Assembly (NCBI GenBank): GCA_002698785.1
Contig: PAAG01000047.1
Span: forward strand, 682,001-746,000
From: Verrucomicrobiales bacterium
Lineage (GTDB): Bacteria; Verrucomicrobiota; Verrucomicrobiia; Verrucomicrobiales; DEV007
Length of the DNA: 64,000 nucleotides
Direction of reading: 5' to 3'
The position numbers were made by a program, and so were the translations under genes. The notes beneath the pieces were generated by a model. It saw only the letters and a list, made by a program, of their open reading frames with translations. It did no database searches and was not told the origin of the DNA. Below are positions 1-8,711 of the stretch, in pieces (position 1 is the stretch's first letter; each line of letters begins with the position of its first letter).

Positions 1-2
1 AA

Positions 3-341
3 TTTACCATCTCAGGACCCAACGCCGATACCATGCGCTTTCGGAAAAACGAAGACGGTCACCAACTGGAACACTATCCGCTTTTCAAAGCGATTCGGGA
101 AAACCTCGAATACAACGAAGCAGAAAGAGGCGCCATGGCCACCATGACAGGGATTCTCGGTCGCATGGCGAACTACTCAGGAGTGGAAGTGACTTGGGAT
201 GATGCCATGGCATCTAATCAGAAACTCGTTCCAGACGATCTCGTCGACTTCAGCTCTCCTGCTCCAGTACAACCTGACAAAGACGGATGGTATCCTGTAG
301 CCGTTCCCGGCGTCACCGATCCATTCCAAGTTTGGTATTAA
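3..341 (+). CDS. Gfo/Idh/MocA-family oxidoreductase, C-terminal part (5' truncated by window edge)
   Basis: The reading frame is open from base 3, so the start lies outside the window; 112 residues are visible. The tail (NEDGHQLEHYPLFKAIREN, a tryptophan-rich GVEVTWDDAM segment, and a GWYPVAVPG end) resembles the C-terminus of the NAD(P)-dependent oxidoreductases that are very numerous in Planctomycetota and Verrucomicrobiota. The catalytic EKP motif and Rossmann fold are not visible because they would lie upstream. It runs in the same direction as the MFS transporter 84 bases downstream, so a shared role in uptake and oxidation of a sugar or cyclitol is plausible but inferred. Confidence 0.7.
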   Translation, partial: FTISGPNADTMRFRKNEDGHQLEHYPLFKAIRENLEYNEAERGAMATMTGILGRMANYSGVEVTWDDAMASNQKLVPDDLVDFSSPAPVQPDKDGWYPVAVPGVTDPFQVWY

Positions 342-365
342 CGAACCCTAATCACGCCGGAAAGA

Positions 366-394
366 ACAGGGTTTACTCAAAAGGGGAACCCTGT
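366..394. promoter_or_regulatory. Perfect 8-bp inverted repeat in the leader of the MFS gene
   Basis: ACAGGGTT (366-373) and AACCCTGT (387-394) are exact complements with a 13-base spacer, 31 bases before the ATG at 426. No T-run follows, so it is not a standard intrinsic terminator. An operator for the ROK-type regulator encoded two genes downstream, or a leader hairpin, are both possible. Which protein binds is inference. Confidence 0.4.
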
Positions 395-425
395 AACATC
401 CCTTCCCTATCTTGCCGATATTTCT

Positions 426-1829
426 ATGAGTTCTCCCGCAGATTCCAACCTCCGCTGGTACCAGGGCATTACCAAATACCAGTGGCTCGTACTCTTGATC
501 GCCAGCCTTGGCTGGGTTTTTGATATTTTTGAAGGTCAGATCTTCGTCGCCTCGATGCGCGACGCGATGCCAGACCTCCTGGGAGTGACTCCAGACGATG
601 CCAGCGTAACGAAATGGAATGACTGGGCATTTGGAGCGTTCCTGTTAGGCGGCGCTATTGGAGGGATCCTGTTTGGGATGCTCAGCGACCGGATCGGCAG
701 GTCGAAGACTATGATCATCACGATCTTGTTTTACTCCCTGTTCACCTGTGTGAGTGCATTTTCTCAGGAAGGGTGGCACATGGTCGCTCTGCGATTCCTC
801 GTCGCTATGGGTGTCGGGGGAGAGTGGGCGGTTGCCTCGGCAATGGTGGCCGAAGTAATGCCAACAAGATCACGCCCTGTGATGAGTTCCATCTTTCACG
901 CATCGAGTGTGTTCGGAACACTGTTGGCAGTGGCTGCCATCGCCCTCCTTATCGGCAACCCTGAAGTAAATGCTTGGTTCGCTGAAAGGGGAATCGATGG
1001 CTGGCGTGCAGGCTTCTTCATTGGAGTGATTCCCGCCTTCTTGACGCTCTGGATCCGCTGGAAGCTTCGCGAGCCAGAATCCTGGACTCAAGCGAAGGAA
1101 CGGGAGAAAGCGGATGCCACCCAGAAAACAGGAAAGCTTTCCGACCTATTCGCCAAAGAACATATTCGAAATACCTTCGTCGGGGTGAGCCTCGCAACCA
1201 TCGGACTGGTCACTTTCTGGGGAGGTCATATTTATGGAAAAAATGCCCTGCTCAGAAAAGCCGAAGCCGACGTCCTCGTCGTTGCAAATATAGCGCCCGA
1301 TGCTCCGAAAGAGGAGAAAGCCGCTGTTCTGGGAACAGATGAAACCAAGGCGAAACTGAAGCGAGCCGAAATGCTCAGTATGACGATCAACACGATTGGT
1401 GGGGGGCTCGGTCTTGTGCTGTTTGGATGGATCTCTGACAAGATGGGCCGAAAAGGAGCCTTTATTTTGTATCACGCAATGGGCTTCATCACTATGGTGA
1501 TACTGTTCAAATTTCTGATACCGGGAGGTGCCTCTCAAATCGCGCTGGCGCTATTCCTTCCGATTTTTGGATTCTTCACTCTGGGGATGCATGCAGGGTA
1601 TGCTGTGTACTTCCCGGAGCTCTATCCGACACGACTTCGAGGCACCGGAGCGGGTTTCTGTTTTAATGCCGGCCGACTCGGCACCGCTGCAGCGTTCTTT
1701 GGTTTCGGAATGATGGCATCACCTCCCAGCCCGGAGAGCAAAGCGTTGCTACTGTCCCCTCTATACCTTCTTGGCATTGTCGTGGTGCTAATGGCGAAAG
1801 AAACTCGCCGACAGGAATTAATGGACTAA
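426..1829 (+). CDS. MFS transporter (sugar/organic acid permease type)
   Basis: A 467-residue inner-membrane protein with about 12 hydrophobic segments. The signature loop after TM2 reads GMLSDRIGRSKTM, and the duplicated copy in the second half reads GWISDKMGRKGAF, as expected for a two-bundle MFS fold. TM1 carries a WVFDIFEGQ motif with acidic residues, seen in proton-coupled members such as the sialate/aromatic-acid and sugar-phosphate groups. A charged cytoplasmic loop of about 60 residues lies between the halves. It sits between an oxidoreductase and a ROK-type regulator (12 bases to the next gene), which points to uptake of a carbohydrate or related acid. The substrate cannot be told from sequence alone. 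Confidence 0.9.
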   Translation: MSSPADSNLRWYQGITKYQWLVLLIASLGWVFDIFEGQIFVASMRDAMPDLLGVTPDDASVTKWNDWAFGAFLLGGAIGGILFGMLSDRIGRSKTMIITILFYSLFTCVSAFSQEGWHMVALRFLVAMGVGGEWAVASAMVAEVMPTRSRPVMSSIFHASSVFGTLLAVAAIALLIGNPEVNAWFAERGIDGWRAGFFIGVIPAFLTLWIRWKLREPESWTQAKEREKADATQKTGKLSDLFAKEHIRNTFVGVSLATIGLVTFWGGHIYGKNALLRKAEADVLVVANIAPDAPKEEKAAVLGTDETKAKLKRAEMLSMTINTIGGGLGLVLFGWISDKMGRKGAFILYHAMGFITMVILFKFLIPGGASQIALALFLPIFGFFTLGMHAGYAVYFPELYPTRLRGTGAGFCFNAGRLGTAAAFFGFGMMASPPSPESKALLLSPLYLLGIVVVLMAKETRRQELMD

Positions 1830-1841
1830 CATTCATTCCGC

Positions 1842-2948
1842 ATGGACCCAGCAACTCTCGAGTGCCTCCTGGTCCGGGAGATCAGAAAAGCCAACGAGAT
1901 CTCTCGTCGCGACCTCGCGGATCGACTCGAAGTCGCTCGATCGACTGCAGGTCGACGTGTCGACAGCCTCATCGATCGGGGATTACTTCGGGAGAAAGGG
2001 ATCGAGGATCGTTCCGAAGCGGGGCGCCCGAAGCGCCTTCTCGCACTGCAAAGCGGACACGGAAACTTCCTGGGAATCGAGTTCGACGCGAGAAACCTCT
2101 TCGTTGCTCTTGTCGACTTCGCGCAGAACACGATCGTTGAGAACCGTTTTCCTCTTCCATCACGCCCCACAAAAGAAGAGGTCCTGAAATTGATTCGAGA
2201 ACAAATCGTGGAATACTCGGCAGGCTCGAATATACCATTGTTAGGCGTAGGAATTGGTGTTCCTGGAATGGTGAATCAGGCGGAGCGTATCGCCATTGGC
2301 TATCCTTACATAGAGAAGTGGGAGGAAGTAGATCTTTCCTCAGAACTCGATATCTCTCCTGAGCGCTTGCACATTGAGAACAACACTCGAACTGTCGCGC
2401 TGGGCGAATACTGGTTTAGCGAACCAGATTCCATTGAGAACCTAGTTTGCATCACCGTTCGGACAGGGATCTCTGCAGCTGTCATTTCCGGCGGTCGGCT
2501 CATTCGAGGAAGCCACGAAATGGCTGGTGAGATTCGAGGATGGAAAGTTCGCGAACCGTCAAAATCCAAGGATCGATGGCTTGAGGATGTAGCCACTGTT
2601 CGAGCCTTCCAGCCTGATGGGAACACCTCCGCAACCGAATGGAAAGAATTCGTCCAAGCCTGCAGTACCGGTGAGAAAAACGCTCTGAAGCAACTGAGCG
2701 AATTCGCAAACCTCCACGCTGACACTGCAGCCAGAATTGTTCAGCTTGTTGACCCCGAAAAAATCGTTTTCTCCAGCGCATTCAATACCCTCGGGGATCT
2801 TTATCTCGATATGCTTCGAGGCGCTTTGGCCGATTCCCTGGCAGAGCACTATTTCTCCCCTCCTCCAGTCAGCTTTGTTGAACGAGGAGAGTTCGCAGGT
2901 GCCCATGGCGCTGCCGCCCTCGCGGCAGCCAACTACAAGCCGGCCTAG
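1842..2948 (+). CDS. ROK-family transcriptional regulator, probably without kinase activity
   Basis: 368 residues. Residues 1-60 form a winged-helix DNA-binding region (ISRRDLADRLEVARSTAGRRV), followed by a ROK fold. The ROK hallmarks are degenerate. The usual ENDAN motif holding the catalytic Asp is E179-N-N-T-R, the glycine-rich GTGIG site reads RTGIS, and the Cys-rich zinc motif that normally follows GEIGH is absent (GEIRGWKVREPSK). The protein therefore probably senses a ligand without phosphorylating it, as NagC/XylR-type repressors do. It starts 12 bases after the transporter gene and likely regulates it. The convergent EamA gene ends 8 bases beyond its stop. Confidence 0.85.
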   Translation: MDPATLECLLVREIRKANEISRRDLADRLEVARSTAGRRVDSLIDRGLLREKGIEDRSEAGRPKRLLALQSGHGNFLGIEFDARNLFVALVDFAQNTIVENRFPLPSRPTKEEVLKLIREQIVEYSAGSNIPLLGVGIGVPGMVNQAERIAIGYPYIEKWEEVDLSSELDISPERLHIENNTRTVALGEYWFSEPDSIENLVCITVRTGISAAVISGGRLIRGSHEMAGEIRGWKVREPSKSKDRWLEDVATVRAFQPDGNTSATEWKEFVQACSTGEKNALKQLSEFANLHADTAARIVQLVDPEKIVFSSAFNTLGDLYLDMLRGALADSLAEHYFSPPPVSFVERGEFAGAHGAAALAAANYKPA

Positions 2949-2955
2949 CGGAGGA

Positions 2956-3855
2956 TCATCTTTTCACAGACACCCTCCACACCGACGCAAGAATCAGAAT
3001 CGCTCCCACGATCTGGGCTGGCAGGAATGACTCAGAAAAGAGAAGCCACCCTCCCGTCGTCGTCGCCACCGGCCACAACATCTGGATCGAAGCACCAGCC
3101 GACACGGAGAGACAACGATATCCTTCATTCATCGCAAGCTGACCATAGCTGGCAGCAGTTGCCGCAAGGAGCAACAGCCCAATATCACTCCAGTCGAGAT
3201 GCCTCAATTCCGGTCCCGCAATAAAGATCAGCGGAATCGCAATCCAGACACACTGAGAGAGATAAATTGTTCCGATCGAAAAATCCACAACGAGCCTGCG
3301 GATTAAAACCACAGACGCCGCAGCGGTGATTGCTCCCAACAAAGCAATGCCTTCGTAGAGACCAAAGTGAAACTCATCCGCGTCGCCATTCGGCCCTACG
3401 AGTAGAACAATTCCCACGAAGGCTAAGGCCAGCCAAACAAACCGCATTGGCGTCAATTTCTCCCCAAGCGCAAGCACAGCAATAACGGAAGCAAAGATCA
3501 CATAGGTATTACAGATCAATGTCGCCATCCCGGCGCCCAACTCAGGAACCGTCCAGTAATACGCTGCAGTGCCTAACAAACCCGTTATGCCACGCAAAAC
3601 CAGCATCCTGTTAGTAAAGACAGGCTTCACCCGGGTCGGCCTTCTTCCCCGAAAAAAGGCAAGCACAATGAAGGCCCCCACCAAAGAACGGAACAATAAT
3701 GGAACCTCCGGCCCAATACCACGCTCAGCACCGCTCAGGTAACGAATGAGCAGAGTGTTGGCTGTAAACCCGAGGACTGACAGAAGCATAACGACCACAC
3801 CACGACGGCTGGTTGCTTCTGGTATCGAGCTTGCAGAATTTTCGAGCGTTTTCAT
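2956..3855 (-). CDS. EamA/DMT-family transporter
   Basis: A 299-residue polytopic membrane protein with about 10 predicted transmembrane helices in two EamA repeats. The first begins near VVMLLSVLGFTANTLLIRYL. The second begins near GLYEGIALLGAITAAASVVL and ends LVGAILILASVWRVSVKR-like. The family exports small metabolites such as amino acids or nucleotide-sugars across the inner membrane, and no substrate can be assigned here. It is transcribed toward the ROK gene, with only 7 bases between the stops, and has its own 237-base upstream gap. Confidence 0.88.
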   Translation of the reverse strand: MKTLENSASSIPEATSRRGVVVMLLSVLGFTANTLLIRYLSGAERGIGPEVPLLFRSLVGAFIVLAFFRGRRPTRVKPVFTNRMLVLRGITGLLGTAAYYWTVPELGAGMATLICNTYVIFASVIAVLALGEKLTPMRFVWLALAFVGIVLLVGPNGDADEFHFGLYEGIALLGAITAAASVVLIRRLVVDFSIGTIYLSQCVWIAIPLIFIAGPELRHLDWSDIGLLLLAATAASYGQLAMNEGYRCLSVSAGASIQMLWPVATTTGGWLLFSESFLPAQIVGAILILASVWRVSVKR

Positions 3856-3955
3856 TTTCTGAGAGCCGCCCCGTCGAGGCAGATCGAAATTGAAAACGCA
3901 GAAGAGAAATTACAGGAGAAAAAGCGAGAACAAAAGATCGAACCTCAAACCGGGA

Positions 3956-4052
3956 TCAGCGGACACGAATGAGCCACGCTGCATTGGCTAGGCCAATGAG
4001 GGCAATTCGTTTGAGGTTGTGAGTTACGATCATGTAATTCCTGTGAGCCACC
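3956..4052 (-). pseudogene. Possible transposase C-terminal remnant
   Basis: On the minus strand, codons between an in-frame TAG just upstream and TGA at 3956-3958 read HRNYMIVTHNLKRIALIGLA, then NAAWLIRVR. The HNLKR element resembles the ends of IS4/IS5/IS1182-type transposases. Only about 30 codons survive, and no terminal repeats or target duplication were found. The resemblance is from memory of family C-termini, so confidence is low. Confidence 0.33.
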
Positions 4053-4092
4053 TATACGGCTCTTATTCGACAGAGACAACTTAAGATTTCGC

Positions 4093-5511
4093 TCAGTAAT
4101 CTTTCCCGTTCAAACTCCCAATCACAGATTCGAGCCAATCATTGAGAGCGCTCGTCATCGACTCAACCCGCTCTGACTCTTCTGCGAGCAGGTCTTTCTC
4201 CTCATAGGGATCGTCTTTCAGATTGTAGAGTTCGAAGGAAAGTTTTCCCTTTTTATCGACGATTCGATGCAACTTCCAGTCGCCGTCGATCCAGGCCGAA
4301 TGCCCCGCCAGTGATTCGACTGACTCCGGAGGATTCGGCAATTCCATCGCAGCCACTACTTCCTCTTTCGGAGGCAGATCCTCTCCCTTTGCCTGCGCTG
4401 CCTTCAGCTCCTGCATCCATTCTTCGCTTGGGGTTCCGATGCCTTTCTTTGCAGAGTGCCAGAACCCCATACCCATACCACGCCGATCCGCTTTTCCTTC
4501 AATCAGGGGAATCAAACTCTCTCCGTCCATAGGGACAGAACCCTTCCGCTTGATACCGGCCGCATCCAGTACTGTTGGAAAAATGTCGAACGTCCCGGCA
4601 CGAGCTTCAACGACCTTGTGTTCCGGATACTTCGCAGGCCACTCGATAATGGAAGGAACTAACAAACCTCCCTCATACACCTTCCCTTTGTTTCCTCGAA
4701 AACCTCCCGTGCTTCCCACACGTGGCAGAGCCCCATTGTCGCTGCAATACCAGAGCAAGGTATTGTCACGAATTCCGAACTCCGTAAGCGTCTCCCGCAG
4801 TTTCCCGAAGGCGCGATCCATCCCCGTCACCTCTCCGAGGAAATTCATGTCCTTCTCTTCTTCACTCGCATAGAGCTCCGCATCCTCATCAGCCGCGATG
4901 TGCGGGCTATGGGGAGACCCAAACCAGATCACCGCAAAGATCGGCTTGTCCCCCTTCACCTTTTCTTCCATCCAATCCAGCGCGGAATCGACCGCAATAA
5001 AAGAACTCTCCACCCCTTCGAACGTCACCGCCGTTCCTTCATCCGACATCGTGGCCCCATTGTCATAAAAGTTGGGAGCACTCACCCAATGATCGAAACC
5101 GTTTTTCCCGGGATTCGATGGACTCGTATTGCGCACCGATCCCAGATGCCATTTCCCAAAGTGACCGGTCGCGTAACCCGCACTCTTCATCACCTCGGCG
5201 AGAGTCGTTTCCTGAGGCCGCATCGGATACCCCCACTGATACACTCCCGAACGATTCGGTGTCCGTCCCGTCAAAACACTCGCACGAGTCGGAGAACATA
5301 CCGGGGCGCCAGCATAGAAACGATCAAAACGAATCCCTTTCGCGGCAGCGTCATCGAAGTTCGGTGTCTCCACCTTCGGATGTCCGTAATACGCCATATC
5401 CCCCCACCCTTGGTCATCTGCCATGACAAGCACAACATGGGGACGATCTGCTGCATCCACAAAAGAAAGGGCAGAAAGGAAGAAAGCCAAAAACAAAGGG
5501 ACTCGAATCAT
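4093..5511 (-). CDS. Secreted type I sulfatase (arylsulfatase family)
   Basis: 472 residues with an N-terminal signal peptide (MIRVPLFLAFFLSALSFVDA). The metal-binding ADDQGWGDMAYYG motif follows, then the formylglycine site C72-S-P-T-R-A-S, which matches C-x-P-x-R. Later come FGKWHLGS and the second metal site YCSDNGA. Such enzymes hydrolyse sulfate esters, often on polysaccharides, and need a formylglycine-generating enzyme, none of which is intact in this window. It is transcribed divergently from the ceramidase-like gene across a 156-base gap, so the two may share a control region. Substrate class is not assignable from sequence. Confidence 0.93.
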   Translation of the reverse strand: MIRVPLFLAFFLSALSFVDAADRPHVVLVMADDQGWGDMAYYGHPKVETPNFDDAAAKGIRFDRFYAGAPVCSPTRASVLTGRTPNRSGVYQWGYPMRPQETTLAEVMKSAGYATGHFGKWHLGSVRNTSPSNPGKNGFDHWVSAPNFYDNGATMSDEGTAVTFEGVESSFIAVDSALDWMEEKVKGDKPIFAVIWFGSPHSPHIAADEDAELYASEEEKDMNFLGEVTGMDRAFGKLRETLTEFGIRDNTLLWYCSDNGALPRVGSTGGFRGNKGKVYEGGLLVPSIIEWPAKYPEHKVVEARAGTFDIFPTVLDAAGIKRKGSVPMDGESLIPLIEGKADRRGMGMGFWHSAKKGIGTPSEEWMQELKAAQAKGEDLPPKEEVVAAMELPNPPESVESLAGHSAWIDGDWKLHRIVDKKGKLSFELYNLKDDPYEEKDLLAEESERVESMTSALNDWLESVIGSLNGKDY

Positions 5512-5667
5512 GCCCTCAGCCTATGCCAAAGCTCAGGTCTCCGGCAAACCCGCGTCTGCGCCTTCTCCGATTTTTCATACACACAACATCGAAAATACGC
5601 CTTCCCGTCCCCCATCCTTCATGAAAACCTCTTTACCAGTGCCCCACCGAAAGGTCACCATTTTGCA

Positions 5668-7104
5668 ATGCACGAGCCGTCCCGTTCCGCACGAGTCCAC
5701 CTTCTGGTCCTTCTCTTCGCCAGCTCATTCGCAATCTGCACAGCGCAGGCAAAACTGGAAGCCGGTCTAGCCGCAGTCGACATCACCCCACCTGAATGGC
5801 CCGTCACTTTACGAGGTTCTTTCTCTCCCAAGAAAACGGAAAGCGCCCACGATCCGCTGCATGCCCGCTCCCTCGCCTTGCGAAATGGTGATGGCAGAGT
5901 CGTTATCACAGTGGTCGACATTTTATATATCGATCAGGAAACGCAGGATAAAATCAAAGCCGCAGCGGCAGAAGCCACCGGCTGGTCACCACAGGAGTTT
6001 CTCATTTCCGGCACCCACACACACTCTGCTCCGTCTGCGGGTGGCGACAGCCAGGAACCCGCCGAAGTCGCTTTCCGAAAACATGCCGCCGAAGGAATTG
6101 TAACCGCCATTACAACCGCAATCGAAAACCTCGAGCCCGCCCGCGTAGGATTCGGTTCAGCAGACGAACCTTCCGAGGTATACAACCGTCGCTGGTACTT
6201 GCAGGAGGGCAAGATGCCACCCAATCCATTCGGTGAAATCGACAAAGTGAAGATGAATCCGCCTCGTGACCTTATCGTCGAACCCGCGGGTCCCATCGAT
6301 CCTGAAGTGTGCGTCGTTTCGATTCAAAACGCGAAAGGAAAGCCCCTCGGTCTTCTCGCAAACTACTCACTTCACTACGTCGGCAATGTGCCGGGCCGAC
6401 TCGTATCCGCAGATTACTACGGAGAATTTGCACGCCTCGCCCCTTACCGCATCGCGGGCAGAAACCCACCCGGGAACTTTGTGGCAATCATGTCGAATGG
6501 AACTAGTGGTGACATCAACAACATCGACTTTGAAGGGAAACGAGCCCCTCGTGCTCCATTTGAACAAATCACACAAGTGGCAACAAAGACTGCAGACGCC
6601 GCTTGGACGGCAACCCGCGACATCGAATATGATTCGAATCCTGCCATCGGTATCCGCGAGCGCCGCATTACATTGAACTACAGGAAACCAAGTCCCGAAC
6701 TGATTGAAGAGTCAGAGAAGATTCTCAAGATGTCCGAAGAAGAGTTAAAAGAAGAGCCTCGACTCGCCATTCACTACGCCGCACGCGCCCTGCGTTTGGC
6801 CGAGGGGCCTGACTCAGATGAGGTAGCCATACAGGCCATCCGTATCGGCGATCAGGCAATTCTCGCCCTCCCGTTCGAAGTCCTCGTGGAAATCGGTCTG
6901 GACCTCAAAGAACGCAGCCCTTTCCCGCACACTTTCACCATCGAATTGGCCAACGGAGCCTTCGGATATCTCCCCCCGCCACACCAGCACGACCTGGGAG
7001 GTTACGAAACCTGGCTCGGAACGAACCGAGTGCAGAAAGACGCTTCGGTGATTCTTACCGACAATCTTCTCGAAATGCTCGAAGAGCTGAAAGCACTGAA
7101 ATGA
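5668..7104 (+). CDS. Secreted neutral/alkaline ceramidase-like hydrolase
   Basis: 478 residues from the ATG at 5668. The frame is open much further upstream but is antisense to the sulfatase there, and this start yields a signal peptide (VHLLVLLFASSFAICTAQA). The mature start KLEAGLAAVDITPPEWPVTLRGS and the SGTHTHSAPS motif (H117, H119) are typical of the neutral/alkaline non-lysosomal ceramidase fold found widely in Planctomycetota and Verrucomicrobiota. A MSNGTSGDINNIDF block and the C-terminal FGYLPPPHQHDLGGYE segment also fit. The real substrate in bacteria of this group is usually unknown. Its stop directly abuts the stop of the convergent RRM gene, with no bases between. Confidence 0.85.
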   Translation: MHEPSRSARVHLLVLLFASSFAICTAQAKLEAGLAAVDITPPEWPVTLRGSFSPKKTESAHDPLHARSLALRNGDGRVVITVVDILYIDQETQDKIKAAAAEATGWSPQEFLISGTHTHSAPSAGGDSQEPAEVAFRKHAAEGIVTAITTAIENLEPARVGFGSADEPSEVYNRRWYLQEGKMPPNPFGEIDKVKMNPPRDLIVEPAGPIDPEVCVVSIQNAKGKPLGLLANYSLHYVGNVPGRLVSADYYGEFARLAPYRIAGRNPPGNFVAIMSNGTSGDINNIDFEGKRAPRAPFEQITQVATKTADAAWTATRDIEYDSNPAIGIRERRITLNYRKPSPELIEESEKILKMSEEELKEEPRLAIHYAARALRLAEGPDSDEVAIQAIRIGDQAILALPFEVLVEIGLDLKERSPFPHTFTIELANGAFGYLPPPHQHDLGGYETWLGTNRVQKDASVILTDNLLEMLEELKALK

Positions 7105-8079
7105 TCAATCTTCCGCCGGAGCATCCTCCGCCGGTTTCCATTCATCCTTCGCTTCGCCAGTCACCGTAAGACGGTGACCCATGAAAGATTTTCCGTCGAG
7201 GAACTCAACTGCTTTCTGAGCTTCCTCGGTCGCTGAAAAAGTAATCTTCGCTTCTTTCGTGAGAGCGCCCTCCTGGACGTTAACGAATTCCTGACTCTCA
7301 ATCTTGCCGACTTGGTCGAAAAGATCAGAAACATCCCCCTCTTCGGCTTCACCGTTCAAACCGGACACATGGACAAAAGGTGAGGTAACGACCTCGATAT
7401 CCTTCACTTTCACCTTCCTCGAATCACTATCCCCCTCGGATTTGGATCCCTTCCTACCTTTTCCTTTACCATCCCTCCTCGACGGATCGCGTCGCTCACG
7501 GGACTTTTCCTCTCTCGCCTTCTTCGGTTTTGCCTCTTTCTCAGGCCGCTCTGATTTTGCTCCAGAAACAAGGATCTTTCTCCCCTTAAGGTCCAGATCG
7601 TTCAGCGTATCAACTGCCTTCTTCGCTTCCTCCACGCTCGACATCTCCACAAAGGCAAAGCCTTTTGAGCGATTGCTTCCACCATGCCGCACGACCGAGG
7701 CACTAACGACTGTTCCCGCCTTCGCGAAAGCGTCAGACAGGTCGGAATCCTCTACTCCATAGTCCAGATTTCCCACATAGAGACGTCCGGAAGTAGGCTC
7801 GACTTTCTGAGGAGTTCTCTTCTTCTTCGGTTTGCCAGACTGTGAAGGTTTCTTCCGCCCTTTGGCAGAAGGAGTAAGATCAACAGCCCCGAACGTGATG
7901 AATTTAACAAATTTCTGCCACGCCGTCGGTTTTGGCGGAGGTTTTTTCGGCCCCCTGCGTCCCTGAGAAGATCTGCGTTGTCCGCCCCCACTGCGATTTC
8001 CAGAGGATTTCCGGTTACGATTTCCTCCTCCCGACCCGCGTCGGTTTCCTCTGTTACCTCCTGATGAAGATTGCGTCAT
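7105..8079 (-). CDS. RNA-binding protein with two RRM domains
   Basis: 324 residues. Residues 1-50 are a low-complexity Gly/Arg/Ser-rich tail. RRM1 (about 98-174) has RNP2 RLYVGNLDYG and RNP1 KGFAFVEM (139-146). A Lys/Arg-rich linker (175-228) follows, and then a second, more divergent RRM-like fold (about 234-310; PFVHVSGLNG, AKITFSA) without the aromatic RNP1. Single-RRM proteins are common in cyanobacteria and this phylum. A double domain with an RGG-like tail resembles eukaryotic hnRNP layout. Likely a cytoplasmic RNA chaperone, perhaps cold-responsive; that is inference. It is convergent with the hydrolase gene. Confidence 0.88.
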   Translation of the reverse strand: MTQSSSGGNRGNRRGSGGGNRNRKSSGNRSGGGQRRSSQGRRGPKKPPPKPTAWQKFVKFITFGAVDLTPSAKGRKKPSQSGKPKKKRTPQKVEPTSGRLYVGNLDYGVEDSDLSDAFAKAGTVVSASVVRHGGSNRSKGFAFVEMSSVEEAKKAVDTLNDLDLKGRKILVSGAKSERPEKEAKPKKAREEKSRERRDPSRRDGKGKGRKGSKSEGDSDSRKVKVKDIEVVTSPFVHVSGLNGEAEEGDVSDLFDQVGKIESQEFVNVQEGALTKEAKITFSATEEAQKAVEFLDGKSFMGHRLTVTGEAKDEWKPAEDAPAED

Positions 8080-8247
8080 TATGTTTCGTGTACAAGAAAT
8101 AGTCCGTTGCCACTAGGCACGTGAACTCTTTCGGGGGACAATTGGTTGCCGAAACCCGGCTCAAAGCGGTTCCGGAATCGGCACCCTATCGCAGAGAACT
8201 CGATGAGCAAGTGATTTACCGTCACCCCCTTTAGTTCAAAAACTCGA

Positions 8248-8643
8248 TCAAAAAGGAATATCGTCGTCTTCCTGGCCATATCCGCCAGGAGGTTCACTCA
8301 AATGCGAAGGCGGCGCATCACCGTCCGAGGGTTCAAATGCAGGATTTGGCTCCGCACTTCCCTCTGCCCCACCGGGCCGCTCCAGTCTCCAGGCATTCAA
8401 ATTCACATAAAAGCGACCATTGTACTCATTTCCACGGATATCAAAATGGACCTTAATCGGGTCACCGGCCTTAAAACCGTCAGTGAGAGAAGTTTTGTCC
8501 TTCAAACACTCAAATTTGATCATCTGGGGGAACTTTCCGTCTTCTACTTCGACAACAAACTCACGCTTGCTGAATCCACTCGCGAAAGTCTGCACATCGT
8601 CGATTTGTTTCACGACGCCTTCCAATTCAAAACTCTTTGCCAT
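8248..8643 (-). CDS. DUF3127 SSB-like protein
   Basis: 131 residues from ATG 8643; a TTG 33 bases earlier would add an unlikely 11-residue extension. The N-terminal 90 residues (MAKSFELEGVVKQI, FSKREFVVEVEDGKFPQMIKFE, NGRFYVNLNAWRLE) match the DUF3127 family, an OB-fold group related to single-stranded DNA-binding proteins. The tail is Pro/Glu-rich and ends QEDDDIPF, very like the acidic DDDIPF tip with which SSB recruits partner proteins. An AAGGAG lies about 15 bases before the ATG. A nucleic-acid-binding role is a reasonable inference. It lies upstream of the RRM gene on the same strand. Confidence 0.85.
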   Translation of the reverse strand: MAKSFELEGVVKQIDDVQTFASGFSKREFVVEVEDGKFPQMIKFECLKDKTSLTDGFKAGDPIKVHFDIRGNEYNGRFYVNLNAWRLERPGGAEGSAEPNPAFEPSDGDAPPSHLSEPPGGYGQEDDDIPF

Positions 8644-8711
8644 AACGATTCGAATACTCTCCTTCGTTCGCAGCAATTCCCAACATAGAAAAGCGGAAAT
8701 TGCAAAAAGGG

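Noticed and set aside
4900-5667. Upstream extension of the ceramidase-like frame
   Set aside because: It is antisense to the sulfatase and would remove the signal peptide.
8079-8297. Minus-strand frame of 72 codons between the RRM and DUF3127 genes
   Set aside because: It overlaps the DUF3127 3' end, has no family character and no evident start signal.
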